Below are positions 11,030-22,836 of a stretch of DNA of 64,000 nucleotides, in pieces. The DNA comes from Hippopus hippopus (Eukaryota > Mollusca > Bivalvia > Cardiida > Cardiidae). The stretch's first letter is position 1. Each line of letters starts with the position of its first letter. The stretch covers positions 2,294,001 through 2,358,000 of the forward strand of contig OX328113.1 in the NCBI GenBank assembly GCA_946811185.2, given 5' to 3'. The notes beneath the pieces were generated by a model. That model was not told the origin of the DNA, ran no database searches, and saw only the letters and a list, made by a program, of their open reading frames with translations. Made by a program: the position numbers and the translations under genes.

Positions 11030-11475
11030 TCTTTCCCAACAACCTGGGTTTTTTCCTATAACTTTGAAGAAAACGGATTTTGAAAACATTGTGAGAAAAC
11101 GGAGAAAATGTTGTTTACTAGCATTTCATCCTTTTTTCCCACACAATCTTTTTCAACTTTTTCGTGGAAAATTTGAGTTATGTGTACTACATCCAATTTC
11201 TCGTTCGTAAATGCTTCGAATATGGAAGAATCTAACATTTTATCCACTAGTAAAGAATTCACCCTTAAGTTGCTAAATACCGGTAACAAATATGAAACTT
11301 TCAAGTCGATTGTACGTAAAAACCCAAGTACTACTTCTTCAAAGTCATTTTTTGGGGGAAAATATCTCTTTATCGGACAGTGTAGATCCACGATCAGACT
11401 GCACGTTCTGGCAGATAAATACAATAATTTGCCACATTCAACCAGTCGTTTATTGATGCTTCCATGACGGTCGAA
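11030..11475 (+). repeat. Diverged A copy and F copy
   Basis: A-type palindrome at about 11,075-11,150, then an F-type left half ending at 11,410 where the dyad is cut. Confidence 0.5.
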
Positions 11476-11585
11476 TAAAAAGTGTTGTTCTATTGTAAAG
11501 TGTTAATGGAACGATTCTTAATTATTTATCTGCAAGTACTGTTTTGAAAGAATAGATCGAAACTATTTTGTTCAGAGCACTTTTA

Positions 11586-11812
11586 GGGATCCTGCGTGGC
11601 TCAGCGGTAATGTGGAGGACTTGTGACCTGGAGGCCCAAGGTTCGAGCCTCACTGAATCCACCGGGCTTTTCGTGGAAGTGTCCTTGAGGAAGACACTTC
11701 AGAGCCCTAGCCTAGTACGTGTGAAAGCCTGGATATTCATGAATATGTGAGCTGTTGCCTTGATATGACTGAAATAATGTTAAAAGCGGTGTAAAACACC
11801 ATTCAATCAAAG
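11586..11812 (+). repeat. D-family tRNA-derived SINE
   Basis: Family D starts GGTCCTGCGTGGCTCAG, has GAGGTTCGAGCCTCACTGG as B box region, a body with GTGTCCTTGGGCAAGACACT and a tail ending AATGTTGAAAGCGGTGTAAA plus CAAT repeats. Confidence 0.8.
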
Positions 11813-11819
11813 GACTTTT

Positions 11820-12228
11820 CGGCGTGGCTGTGTAAGCTGGTTTTTGACCTACTTCCTGGTATTAGTATTGTATGAATAAATATTAGTTTGTAACTCGTCC
11901 ATATTTTTTACGAATCGCAAATTACTATTTACTTGAGCCATGCTCTGACAAAAGGCGGCTTAATGTATCTTCGTGATGCCTTATACCAAGCAAGTCATCA
12001 CATAATTAGGGATCCATAAAACCCATTTTGTCTAACGATTGACTGAACCTGGAGAAAGAGTGGTCCTTAGACATGCAGTATTGACCAATAGCAAAAGGTT
12101 TCGGCCCATATCAGCCTGCGCGAACTGGGTCGAAACTTTTTGAAGATGCATTAAGCTCCCTTTTCACAGAGCATGGCTCAGTTATTTATACCAGGAAGTA
12201 GGTCACAGGTCAGCGTTTTTAGCCACGT
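11820..12228. repeat. B-family copy between inverted flanks
   Basis: The B copy (about 11,934-12,185, inverted) is bracketed by GACCTACTTCCTGGTAT (near 11,847) and its complement (near 12,189), so it may sit in a larger foldback. 12,229-12,689 has a third related piece near 12,400 and otherwise nothing. Confidence 0.5.
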
Positions 12229-12689
12229 AAAAGAAACAAGATATATCTTTAAAAACGATAAACGGCTTAAATTTGCCAGCATATGGACCAGGGGCCCTTA
12301 GAATAAACATGTCTACATTTTTTTTAACCACAGGAACCCTTTGAATAAACACATTCACATTTTTGACCAATCACAAATTTCTATTTATTCATTTGTTATC
12401 AGTACCAAAAAGTAGGTCAAAGGCCAGCACATTCACCTACGCCGAGAAAAAAAAAAAAAACCAGCAAACAACAAACTAACTGAAAATCCGACACCATTAC
12501 GGTCTGACCGATTTAACAATTTCACACACGTAAAATCTCATCAAGAAGTTTCATCGTATTTTCCAATTTCCTCCACCTACCACCATAGGTTATTAGATCT
12601 ATCTCTAACATCGATCTACCGTTAATAGGGACCACTCGATCCCGGGAATTCTCGCCCCAATTGTAATTATTTTCACAACAATACTTATT

Positions 12690-12995
12690 ATCTCCCGCCG
12701 AAGGCGGAGGGATATACAGTTTTAGCGTCGTCCGTCCATCCTTCCGTCCGTCCGTCCGTGTGTCCGTCTGGGACAATATCTCCAATAACATTGGACGGAA
12801 TTTCGTGAAACTTTATACATGTGTACAGTAACCTATTCCGCCGATAAACTTTTTTTCTTTTTCTTTTTTTTTTTGATTTGATGCAAAATGACCGACTGGG
12901 GGCGATTTTGAGTTACGCGGTCGCGTAAATTTTTGAAAATGTCTTTTTCGGTGAGGGATATCATTTCAACGAAATTGCCTGTTCTTCATTCTCCA
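12690..12995. repeat. Repeat with CCGCCGAAGGCGG palindrome and CCGT repeats
   Basis: TCCCGCCGAAGGCGGAGGGA at the left, CCGTCCGTCCGTCCG inside. Similar in style to 7,843-8,165. Confidence 0.5.
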
Positions 12996-13034
12996 CTCTC
13001 ACTATATCTGTTCCGGAAAGCGTCGCATTAAAAA

Positions 13035-13293
13035 TGAGCCGTGCTCTGGCAAAAGGGGACTTAATGCATCTCCGTAATCCATCATACCAAGAAAGCCATC
13101 ACATACTTATGGATCCATAATAGCCACTTTTTTTAACAACCGACTCAATCATGAGGTAGACTGATCCTTTGACATGCAGAAAATCGACCAATAGCGAAAA
13201 GTTTCGGCCCAGGTCAGCCTGCGCGGACAGCGCAGGCTGACCTGGGTCGAAACTTTTCGCAGATGCATTAAGCCCCCTTTTCACAGAGCGCGG
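13035..13293 (-). repeat. B-family copy, complete
   Basis: Both GAGC..GCTCTG-like ends and the GCGCGGACAGCGCAGG centre are present. Confidence 0.75.
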
Positions 13294-13339
13294 CTCAAAT
13301 CTATTTACACACGATCTCGAGTTTTAAAGACTTGCAGCT

Positions 13340-13740
13340 TAGCCCCAGTAGCTCAGTCGGTAGCGTACAGGACTTAAAACCGCTGGTTCGATTCCCAGCT
13401 CGGCCAATTTTTTCCCGGGGATTAATAATAGTCATTGCGACAGAATTCATTCCTTTCCCAACAGCTGACCATACTTTCGACGATGGTCATGTGGGAAAGC
13501 AACCAATGGCTTGGAAAGAATACTTTGCGGAGTACTGGTAACAGAAACTCCAGAAAAGCATGTGTAGGTGCACTGGCCGCAGCGATATAACTGAAGGAAT
13601 GTTGAAAACGGTGTTAAACACCATACAATCAATCAGTCATTCAAAGACTTGTAGAAAACGTCTTTTGAAAGCATTGTGAATAAAGGAAGAAACCAGAATC
13701 TTCTCCTTTTCCCAACATGTTTTCTACTGTTTCAAAGACA
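13340..13740 (+). repeat. C-family SINE followed by an A fragment
   Basis: SINE 13,340-13,637 with tail; A-type TTTGAAAGCATTGTG follows. 13,741-14,237 holds nothing I recognise. Confidence 0.75.
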
Positions 13741-14237
13741 TCGTACTTACTAGTATTTGAATATGACCACACATTATCAAAGCGTGTTATTGATTATGTG
13801 ACATTCCCACAAGCCTTTGAAACATTCAGGCGCAAAATCTAAAAGCACCAGAAGAAGCTACGTAGCCTATTAACAGAATACCACTGATTTTTAGCTCGGC
13901 TGTTTTCGAAGAAAAGGTCGAGGTATTGTCGTAGCCTTGGTGGCATCGTCGTCATCATCCTAGTGCAAAAACTGACACTTTGAAAAACTTTTATTTTATA
14001 ATGTCTCTGTCATTACTGAAGATATTTACTTCAAACCTGGACAACTTGTTCACAATCAAAAGGAGGATTCGTACAACAGGGGCAGGTAGCCATTACAATA
14101 TTTTTAACACAGTTATGCCCATTTTTTCGACATAGAATTTTCACTGAAAATCAAGCACTTGCAGTCGCGCGTTGGCATCCGCATGCGGTGTTCTTGTTTT
14201 TTTCTTAAATCTATCTTGAGTTCTAACTAAATTGTAC

Positions 14238-14480
14238 ATGTATGTTGTTTAACGCCGTTTTCAACATTATTTCAGTCATACTGCTGCGTCTAGTGCACCT
14301 ATCTATGATTTCCTGGAGTTTCTTTCACCAATACACCGCACAATATTCTTTCCACTGGCTGCTTTCCCACATAACCATCATCGAAACAATGGTCAGCGGT
14401 GAGAGAGGAAGGAACCCTGTCGCAATGACTATCGTCAATCGTCGGAAAGAAATTGGCCGAGCCGCAAACTGAACCAGCGA
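14238..14480 (-). repeat. C-family SINE, reverse orientation
   Basis: Starts with the inverted tail (TTTAACGCCGTTTTCAACAT) and reaches the body and CGGCTCG part of the head. 14,481-14,689 unassigned. Confidence 0.7.
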
Positions 14481-14689
14481 CCTCGTGTTCAAAAGTCGAG
14501 TGAGCATCTAGGTGAAAAGAAATTCCGTTTGAAACTGTTTACAATTTATGCGTGATCTAGTTTCCGCGTTTTTTGTTTAACATGAAACGTTTAAGCACGC
14601 ATTTCCTTAATACCATTACGAAACATGGACGCGTCATAAACACGATCTTAACATCTGGTCGGCAGATGAAGTTCTATTAAGGATACATG

Positions 14690-15000
14690 TATACTCGTTT
14701 TCAGCCAGTTTTTAACCTATTTCATCCTTAGTTTATCAAACTATAATCATGCTTGTATCTTCACGCCAAATGTTGCCCCTGACGGCGGCAAAATTGCACA
14801 GATTACGGTGGATAGAAAATGTATTTCATGTTTTGAAGGCTTTTAAAGCAATCGGTGTTGTCGTTTCTAGTTTTAAATGAGGACAAATCTCTAGGTTTTC
14901 TATCCCTTACACCATATATATTGGTAATTTATCTATGTTTACACAGCTGAGCCATTCTACACTCAAGTTTTTTCTCTGTAGCTGTAAGGATTTATCTTCA
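14690..15000 (-). repeat. P-family repeat, reverse orientation
   Basis: Contains ATAATCATGCTTGTATCTTC, the complement of the P core. Confidence 0.65.
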
Positions 15001-15049
15001 ACCCATTTCGAGACTCGTTTATATTCAAAGCACTTTCAGATGACGTGGA

Positions 15050-15370
15050 AAAAATGATCTAATTTTTCTATGATGAAAGTGTAGAAAACATTGTGAGAAA
15101 ATGAGAAAATAGTGGTTACCAGCATTTGTTCCTTTTCCCACTATCTTATCAAAAGCCTTATTCGTCAGGTTCGTTAAAACTCGGGATTGTGTGGTTAAGA
15201 TTTAAAGCGTGGCTAAAATGATGGTGTCGGTCTATAAGATAGCAGAAAACATTGTGGGAAAAGGAGAAAATGCCAGCATTTTCTCCTTTTCCCACAATGT
15301 TTCTAAAAGGCTTTCTTCTCTGGCTCGTATAAACACTAGATTGTTTGGTAAGAGTTAAACTGCAAAATGA
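15050..15370 (+). repeat. Two adjacent A-family copies
   Basis: Palindromes centred near 15,112 and 15,272, separated by a shared flank. Confidence 0.65.
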
Positions 15371-15660
15371 ATTCAGTTGGATATTCAAGCCAATAGCAAA
15401 AACCCAAATACAGGTTTTCCGATTTCAAAGTTCTAAACAACAGAAGAATCTCACCATATCGGTCAGTGTAGATTCAGATCAAACTACCAATTCTATGCAG
15501 TCTGATCTTAATCTATACTGTCTACAAAAACGCATTGAAGTTCGCAAAGCAGCCTAAGGGTTATCCTAAATTCACAACAGTGGAGCGACTTTACGTGAAT
15601 CGCACAGTAAATTTAATCTTCAGACACGTGCAGTCTGATCTTGATCTACTCTTTTAGTTT
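15371..15660 (+). repeat. F-family copy and fragment
   Basis: Central dyad at about 15,462-15,522, right end CAGCCTAAGGGTTA at 15,550; a half-dyad follows at 15,625-15,652. Confidence 0.6.
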
Positions 15661-16359
15661 CAGATATATAATGGTCATAAAATTTCAGTTTACTTCGTGT
15701 TTTTTTTTTTTTTTTTAATAAAATCGGCAAAATAATGTTTGCTGAAAAGAAAAAAAAAGTTTGGTATCTATTGTTATACATGATGCAAAACTCGTAAATA
15801 TATTTCCATTTATTATATTAGTTAATACTTTCCTATTAACTTTGAGTTACTGGGGATTTACATGAATGTTTTCTTTGAAACGTTACCTAGTAACCATTTA
15901 CTGTAGGTACGAAATGACCTTGATACGAAATGACCATTTACCCATATTATCCAAAAGTAACGAAAAAACCCTATTTGGGTAAATGGAACAAAAAAAAAAA
16001 AACAGGTCTCAATGGAAGAAGTGGTACTTTTTCCTGTCCGTTCGTTCGTCCGTCCCTCTGTCTGTCTGTCTGTCTGTCAGAAGCTCAGTGAATAAATTGA
16101 CAAGAGTAAAAAGACGGAGAAGAAGAAGAGAAGGGGGTAAAGAAGAAGAAGAAGAAGAAGAAGAAAAAGAAGAACAAGAATACGTTGATCGTTGATGATT
16201 ACAGTTGTTTACTGTTACCTAGAAACTGTTATCGCACGTGTTTCGAAGATTTTAAGTATCAATGGGGCATATTAATTACTGTTAGATATAATACCACGTA
16301 ATATCGATATAAAGATTTCTATTACAGTTATTACTTACTGCACCCTTTTACCCTTTAGT
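15661..16359. repeat. Unassigned region with GAA and CTGT microsatellites
   Basis: CTGT repeats near 16,055-16,078 and GAA repeats at 16,113-16,175. A 70-codon frame across the GAA run is an artefact. Confidence 0.6.
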
Positions 16360-16582
16360 CCTTTACCAGATGACAAAGTTTTAGACTTGCCTAAATTGAA
16401 AGCATTTGTAGACGACAAATTAAATGGGGGTTCAATGACGAGATTTGTCTCCGAAAGGGAACAAAACATTGTTGGAAATGGAGAAAATGCTGGTAACCAG
16501 CATTTTCTCCACTTCCCACATTGTTTTGAAAATGATTACTCCTCATGCCTGTTAAAATTCGGGATTGTATGGTAAAGGGTTA
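16360..16582 (+). repeat. A-family copy
   Basis: From CTTTACCAGATGACAAA to GTATGGTAAAGGGTTA. Confidence 0.7.
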
Positions 16583-16679
16583 CAGAGAAAAATTCTTAGC
16601 CTTCTTGTTACCTTTTCCAAGGTCTTCTTAAAAACTTACATTCGAAAAAAGAAATAAAAAGATCGACTTTTTTACCATA

Positions 16680-16765
16680 ATTCAGACCAAGGCAGTGGAC
16701 GGTGTAGATCAAAGATCAGCCTTCGCGTTCTGTTCAGTCTGATATTGATCTATACCGTCCACAAA
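16680..16765 (+). repeat. F-family core
   Basis: Diverged central dyad with GTGTAGATC and GATCTATACCGTCC ends. Confidence 0.5.
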
Positions 16766-16790
16766 ACCTACCCCCTTTTTTTTCCATTAT

Positions 16791-17076
16791 CACGGGTAGG
16801 AAACTTCATATTCAGAGCCAATGGCTCTGATGATAAAAGTTGTGTTGGTCTTTCGGTTCCGAAATTATCAGCTCAAAAACAAATGAAAAACAGGCAAGCT
16901 CTTCATTCTTTGTACTAATGTGTTCTTATTTCTTTGAATTTTCAAGAAAGGAGAATGTCATGCAATTCCCTGGTCTTTCAACGTGTTTTTTGAGCCGATA
17001 TTTTCGGAACCGGAAGACCAACACAACATTTAATCATAAGAGCCATTGGCTCTGAATGTGAAGTTTCCTACCCGTG
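16791..17076. repeat. MITE with about 85-bp inverted repeats
   Basis: Arms 16,791-16,876 and 16,991-17,076 start CACGGGTAGGAAACTTCA and include a GAGCCAATGGCTC palindrome and TTGTGTTGGTCTTTC. No other copy seen in the window. Confidence 0.8.
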
Positions 17077-17189
17077 AAGGACGTGAAGGGTGACACAACA
17101 CAAAATGTGATCGACCAATAAATTATTCAGAAACATAGGATCTTTACCCTTGACATGTAAAACCCTCCCTGAAAATTTCATGATCGAGC

Positions 17190-17328
17190 GGTAGCGTACA
17201 AGACTTGAGAACAGTGTCGATGATTCGAATCTTCAGGTACTGGTACCAGAAATATGTGCACCGACCGCCGCGTTAAAACTGAAATGATTGTAAAACGGCG
17301 TTAAATACCATGCAATCAATCAATCAAT
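17190..17328 (+). repeat. C-family SINE, internally deleted
   Basis: Head and tail joined with most of the body missing; ends CAATCAATCAATC. Confidence 0.55.
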
Positions 17329-17555
17329 CGAGATAAAATGCTATAGTTTTTTTTTTTTTTTTTGCGAAAAGACGATTTGGAGCTTTTAAATGTAATACAA
17401 GTATAGGGCATTTATTTTTGGTTGTAATTTTTCAGTTAACTGTTTCAGCTGCCAAATATATGAGCTGAACCTCGGTAGACGGCTGTAAATACAAACCACT
17501 GAAGCTCAGATTTCCCACATATATGATTGACTAGAAAAGCGGACGATATATGGCC

Positions 17556-17808
17556 TGCAACACCCGAAAAGGGACAGTCGGACATTTGCGTAAAGTGTCC
17601 TCTCGGATCAGCCTGCGCAGTCCGCGCAGGCTAATCCGAGACGGCACTTTACGACTGCATTAGATTTTGTCCTATAGTAGACTTACGCAAAACAGAAAAT
17701 TACTTAAAAACGAAAAGTGTCGGTTCGGATTACTCAGCGCGGAGTGGGCAGGCTGATACGGAACGACACTTTACGCAAATGTCCGAATGCCCTCTTTCGC
17801 GTGTTGCA
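17556..17808. repeat. G-family MITE, second copy
   Basis: Same ends and sub-terminal GCCTGCGCAG palindromes as 4,429-4,672. This copy keeps the 9 bp missing in the other. An F fragment follows to about 17,935. Confidence 0.8.
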
Positions 17809-17959
17809 GCCCAATGATAGATCCAAGATAAAACTGCAATTTCTGTGCGGTCTCGATCTGAATCTATACTGTCCGAAAAAGCTGCCGTCGCTTTATGGCA
17901 CTGAAAAGAATAATTTTGTTGGCAGTGTAAGGGTCGAGTCCATATAAATGCAGGTGGGG

Positions 17960-18190
17960 ATGGGGTCTAATGCATTTCCGTGATGCACTGTAACAAGCAA
18001 GTCGTTACAACAACGGACAATCTATTTAGTCTTACAACCGAATGAGTTATGCGGTAAAATGGTCCTTGGACATGCAGAAAATTTACCCAAGAGGAAATTT
18101 TCAACTAGGTCAGCCTGCGAGGACTGCACAGGCTGCCATGGGTCAGTGCTTTTTGCGGATGCAAAGAACCTCCTTTTCACAGTGTATGGT
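17960..18190 (-). repeat. B-family copy
   Basis: Diverged; GTCAGCCTGCGAGGACTGCA centre is visible. 18,191-18,364 unassigned. Confidence 0.6.
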
Positions 18191-18364
18191 TCATTTATAC
18201 TGTGTGAAATAGTAATGCAAAACATGACTGTAATTGCAGCTTTTTTTTCGTCCATAAACTAAACATATCCATTACATTTTAACATTTAAACCTAAAATTT
18301 AAAGTTGCTGTAGCGATAAACAGTAAGCTTTTAATAAAGATGCACTTGAGAATCAGTTTACCGT

Positions 18365-18890
18365 ATTATACACATGAACTTTGTCTTATGAAAAGGGGGT
18401 TTAAGGCATCTGTAAAATGTATCGACCCAGGTCAGTCTGCGCAGTTCGCGCAGGCTGACCTGGGCGGAAACTTTTTTTACCGATGGTCAGTTTTCTGTAT
18501 GTCAGAGGACCACTATACTACGTGATTCATTTGGTTGTCAGACAAAACGGATTTTATGGATCCATGATCATATGATGACTTGGTTGGTATACGGGTCCTG
18601 CGTGGCTCAGTAATAAAGTGTAAGACTTGTGAGCTGGAGGCCCGAGGTTTGAGCCTCACTGGATCCACTGTCATTTCGTGGGAGTGTCCTTGGGCAAGAC
18701 ACTTTAGACCCCAGCCTAGTGCCGGTGAAACCCAGGAAAAACATGAATGTGTAAGCTGTCGCCGTGATATGACTAAAACAATGTTGAAAGCGGTGTAAAA
18801 CATCATTTATTCAATCAATCAACTTGCGTGGTATAATACGTCACGAAGATACATTAAACCCTTTTTTGCCAGAGCATGGTTCACATCTAT
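18365..18890 (+). repeat. B-family copy split by a D SINE
   Basis: B runs to 18,590 and resumes at 18,822; the flanking 13-bp direct repeats ACTTGGTTGGTAT (18,578-18,590) and ACTTGCGTGGTAT (18,822-18,834) are the SINE target duplication. Confidence 0.8.
18593..18821 (+). repeat. D-family SINE, complete
   Basis: Head to CAAT tail intact, with target-site duplication as noted for the host B copy. Confidence 0.85.
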
Positions 18891-18999
18891 TACGTCTTAT
18901 TATCCAATATTATAACTGAAAGTTTGTGGGGCGATAAACAATAGACTGATAATAGAGATGCACTTATCTTGAGATTTCGTTATATAGGATCTGGCACGA

Positions 19000-19345
19000 G
19001 TCGGTGTTTGAGCTATAGACGATAATCAACTGGTTGTGTGTGATATTAAAAAACTGTCACTCGAATGGGGTGTGATGCGGTTGAAAAAACGAGTCCGAAG
19101 GGCTTACAGTTGATTATCCTATTTATTATATTCATAATTCACCCTCTTTTATTCTAATAGTTATCAAGAATGGCACAATATGAGCAATATAGGAAAAAGT
19201 AGTTCCGGCAAACATTCTAAAACTATGTCGTCACTAGTGATGATACATGTACCATATTAATCAACACTTGTGGTGTTATTAATTGTGAAATCCCAGTTAT
19301 TCACTGATAAGAATATAAAAAAAAAATTAAACGAGTCTATAAAAA
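19000..19345 (+). repeat. I-family repeat, second copy
   Basis: Carries extra sequence at the left, including inverted CAGTTGATTATC segments. Confidence 0.55.
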
Positions 19346-19578
19346 TATTATTAACCGAGCCTTAAATAACACTTTTTTGTGTGGACGAATAAAATTTTAT
19401 CTCAAAAGCCAACGAATGTCAGATTCCTTTTGTCATATGACTGTATCTGAAGAATTTTAGTTCATGACGTGTTAAAACATAGGCCCACATGAGCATGTGT
19501 ATTGGAATTTACATAATGCCTATTTGTTTCTTTGACAGGTTTGTACATCACAGACAAAAAACAGTTCCAAACACTGCA

Positions 19579-19652
19579 TACACTGCAGAACCAGTCTATA
19601 TTTTGGACTAGGCTGTCGCCTCGTCCAAAATATAGACTGGTTCTGCAGTGTA
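19579..19652. repeat. Perfect 30-bp inverted repeat
   Basis: Arms 19,579-19,608 and 19,623-19,652, beginning TACACTGCAGAACC, match exactly around a 14-nt loop. Confidence 0.9.
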
Positions 19653-20385
19653 CTCATCCAATAGAATTCAGTATTGTACCCAAGCATGTTAAATAACCTC
19701 ACATTAAGGCACCTGTAAACAGTTTGTTTCGAATTGGCCATGGTCAAATTTAGAAATAATTGAGAAAGGTAGGTTTTCAGTGCAATTTTGATAAGAAGAA
19801 GAGTTATTACACCCATGAATTGTGTTAGATTAAGGAAAAGAAGCATTTAATTTTTCTACGAAAGAGGAGGTCATGACCTTTCCTTCTTTGTTCTATAGGT
19901 TTGACCCCAAATGCGAATCTGAGGGGTCATGGAGCTAGCAGCCATTTTTAGCGGCAAATATAAGGGTGGGGTAAGGGCATGAAAGATTGCGAAAAAACGG
20001 CATGGAAACGTGCTATTTTGGACTTTATCCCCAGATTATGTGTTGTTTTGAGTTTCAATTTAGCTTGGCATTTTCAGGCTAGCTTCCTGGGTTTGCATTT
20101 TGTGAATTTTGGAATATAGGCTAAAATGGCATATTTTGTCAGTTTTTTTCCGACCGTTCCACTTGCCTGTATTGATCAGTAATTTTACTATTTCACAAGT
20201 TGAACATGATTTATTGATAAAATCTAAAGAAATAGGATTGTGCTGTTGCATTTAAGTGCTTTTTATAATTTCAGGTTGATTATTTTGACGTTTAAGTGAA
20301 AAGTTTGGTGTGACGTCCCAAGTACCTACAACATTTTACACCGAAACTGTGTTCTGCTGCCTAATATATTAAAGTACCCATAAAA
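19653..20385. other. Apparently single-copy stretch
   Basis: No repeat family and no recognisable protein. Short open frames on the minus strand show no known domain. Confidence 0.4.
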
Positions 20386-20912
20386 CGAGAACCAGTCTGC
20401 CTCATGATCTATTCGGTTAAACCGAACGATAGATTACTTGGTATAGTGCGTCACGGAGATGTATTAAACCCCCTTTTGCCAGGGCATGGATCATATCCAT
20501 TACATTTTATTATCTAATGTTAAAAATTTAAGTTTCTGGGGCGATAAACAATAGACTTATAAAAGAGATGCACTTATCTTGAGAATTCGTTTCCCATATT
20601 ACACATATTTATTATATAAAGTACCCACAAAAACAACAAATTTTGAGCCAGGATCTGGCAAAAGGGGGCTTAATGCATCTCCGTGATGCATTATACCAAG
20701 CAAGACATCACCTAATTACGGATCCATAAAACTCTTTTTGTCAAACAATTGACTGAATCATGAGGTAGAATGATCCTTTGCTATGCAGAAAATTTAAAGA
20801 TAGCGAAAAGTTTCGGTCCATGTCAGCCTGCGCGGACTGCGCAGGCTGACATGGGTCGATACTTTTCGCAAATGCATTAAGCCCCCTTTTCACAGAGCAT
20901 GGCCTCAAATTT
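20386..20912. repeat. B-family fragment and inverted full B copy
   Basis: Fragment near 20,386-20,490; complete copy 20,640-20,912 with GCGCGGACTGCGCAGG centre. Confidence 0.65.
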
Positions 20913-21059
20913 ATAGTATAGAACTATGCATAAAGAGACAGTTATGTCTCGAGAGCGTACATAATCATTGGAAATAATGTTTCACAGGGGATTAGCTTGT
21001 ACACGTTAGTTGCTAAATTACAGATCATATTTTGTATCTTAACATTTTCTATACAAGAT

Positions 21060-21240
21060 CTACAACCAAGATAGAATCTTATTTTTCAAAATTTTCAACT
21101 TGAAACGACAAAAATTTGGACAAGTCCGAATCCTGAGCATTTGCAGACGACAAATTAAATGTGGCCTAAATTGTGGTAATTGTGTTTGAAAGGCTAGATA
21201 ACATCGTGGGAAATGGAGAAAATGCTGGTTACCAGTGGTG
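21060..21240 (+). repeat. A-family partial copy
   Basis: Left half to ATGCTGGTTACCAG, then unrelated sequence replaces the right half. Confidence 0.55.
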
Positions 21241-21399
21241 CCTACAGCCCAAATATGAAGCAAATCTAAATCCTATACCATCAAGCCCTCTCAGCTCAAT
21301 GAAACACTGCAGCATAAGTGCTACTGCAAAATTTCACATGGGACTACTTTTGACTACTATGACCCGGAAGTAATCTCTCAATGGTGTGACACCCTTGAA

Positions 21400-21845
21400 G
21401 CAGTTTCTCAGTAGTGCGACACCTATTACGATGGGTGAGATGCACCGAGATACCTACACGGTACATTTCTTCACCGGAAATACACAACTTTACAGATTTT
21501 AGAATCGTATCATTCCACTTAGAAACAGAAAAACACCTTCAACAATATTCTGTATTCTGTCGGAATATTCCTAATGCATATCTGTTGACAAACAGTTGTT
21601 TTATGGGTCTATCAATTTTGTTAGCATTTTTCAACGACAGGTCGATGGACATGATTATCTTCACCTTTGCTGTTGTTGCCGTCGGAAAGTGTTTTACACG
21701 GGCGCCGCCATGTTTAAGATCATGTGATTAAAAGTATTCCAAATGGAAACCTCCTTGATACGAACGAGATTAGATGTAGTTACGGAATAGACCAAGTTGT
21801 GACGAGTTAATCGCCAATTTGCCGCTATTGCATGATCTTGTTAAT
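21400..21845 (+). repeat. K-family single arm
   Basis: Diverged relative of the left arm at 22,837-23,270 (shared GCCATGTTTAAGATCATGTG). 21,846-21,984 unassigned. Confidence 0.6.
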
Positions 21846-21984
21846 TCAGAACGAGGCTGGGTTTGTAGGCCCTGGTTAGAATCATCCAAAAATATAGAGG
21901 ATCGTCAGCATTAATTGGATAGATAACAAAAGGAAAATGGTTGGACAATTATAGGTAATGTCGTCGTATACAAAGAACATTACA

Positions 21985-22225
21985 TGTTATAACCTTTTAC
22001 CACACAATCCTGAGATTTAACGACACTGGAAAGGACAGCTCTTGAAAACATTGAAGGAAAAGGAGAAAATGCGGGTGGTAACCAGCATTTTTCTCCTTTT
22101 CCCAAAAATGTTTTCCATCCTTTTATTGACGATTTCCATCATCTGAATCATATTTAATAATTATGTTTTCTGTAATTGCTTAAAATTTGGACAAGTCTAA
22201 GGTTTTATCGTCTGATAAAGGGCTA
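21985..22225 (+). repeat. A-family copy
   Basis: From CCTTTTACCACACAATCC to GTCTGATAAAGGGCTAA. Confidence 0.65.
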
Positions 22226-22836
22226 AGAGGCCTGTCCTTTGCCCCTCACAGACAGAGATCTCATCAATAAGCTTGTTTTACGGTGCAGACAAGCAATAAA
22301 ATTGTGCATTCATTGTACTTTTTGCACAACAAATGTGCATTGTCATGGCTTCTCGGTGGCCTGGTCTATACATATTATAGCCATCATTCTACATTTATTG
22401 AATAATTTGTATTTATACCCACCAGGGATCTTATATAGATATGTAAATATAACCCACGTTGCAGATCTGCGTTTTGTTGTGAAAAAAAAAAAACACACGC
22501 ATTGTTACTACTTGTTTCGGTCAGAACACGTGTTCACCAGCCATTCTGATTTGCATTCTTAGTCTTATTCTAGATTTGGAAAGTAACGCAAATTCTGATT
22601 CGCTAGATCATTTCGTGACTTAAAAATAATAATAATAATATAATAATAATAATAATAACGATTATATTTGGCGTATCAGTGGAGTTTTTTTTTGTCCCTG
22701 TGCTAAAAAAACATGAATTATTCCCCCCCCCCTTTCTTTCCTAAAACTTACAAGACATTTTTTTTTCTCCGAAAAAAGTATTCATTTACCGCTCACCTTT
22801 CATTAGTTTGCAGGTGAATTTAGTGTTTATTCTTCC
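22226..22836. repeat. Unassigned region with TAA microsatellite
   Basis: AATAATAAT repeats at about 22,625-22,660; C-run near 22,722. A 107-codon frame at the left has no recognisable domain. Confidence 0.5.

Noticed and set aside
19520..19846. 108-codon minus-strand frame
   Set aside because: It crosses the perfect inverted repeat at 19,579-19,652 and shows no recognisable domain.
21414..21731. 105-codon plus-strand frame
   Set aside because: It is inside a K-family arm and does not persist in the related arms.
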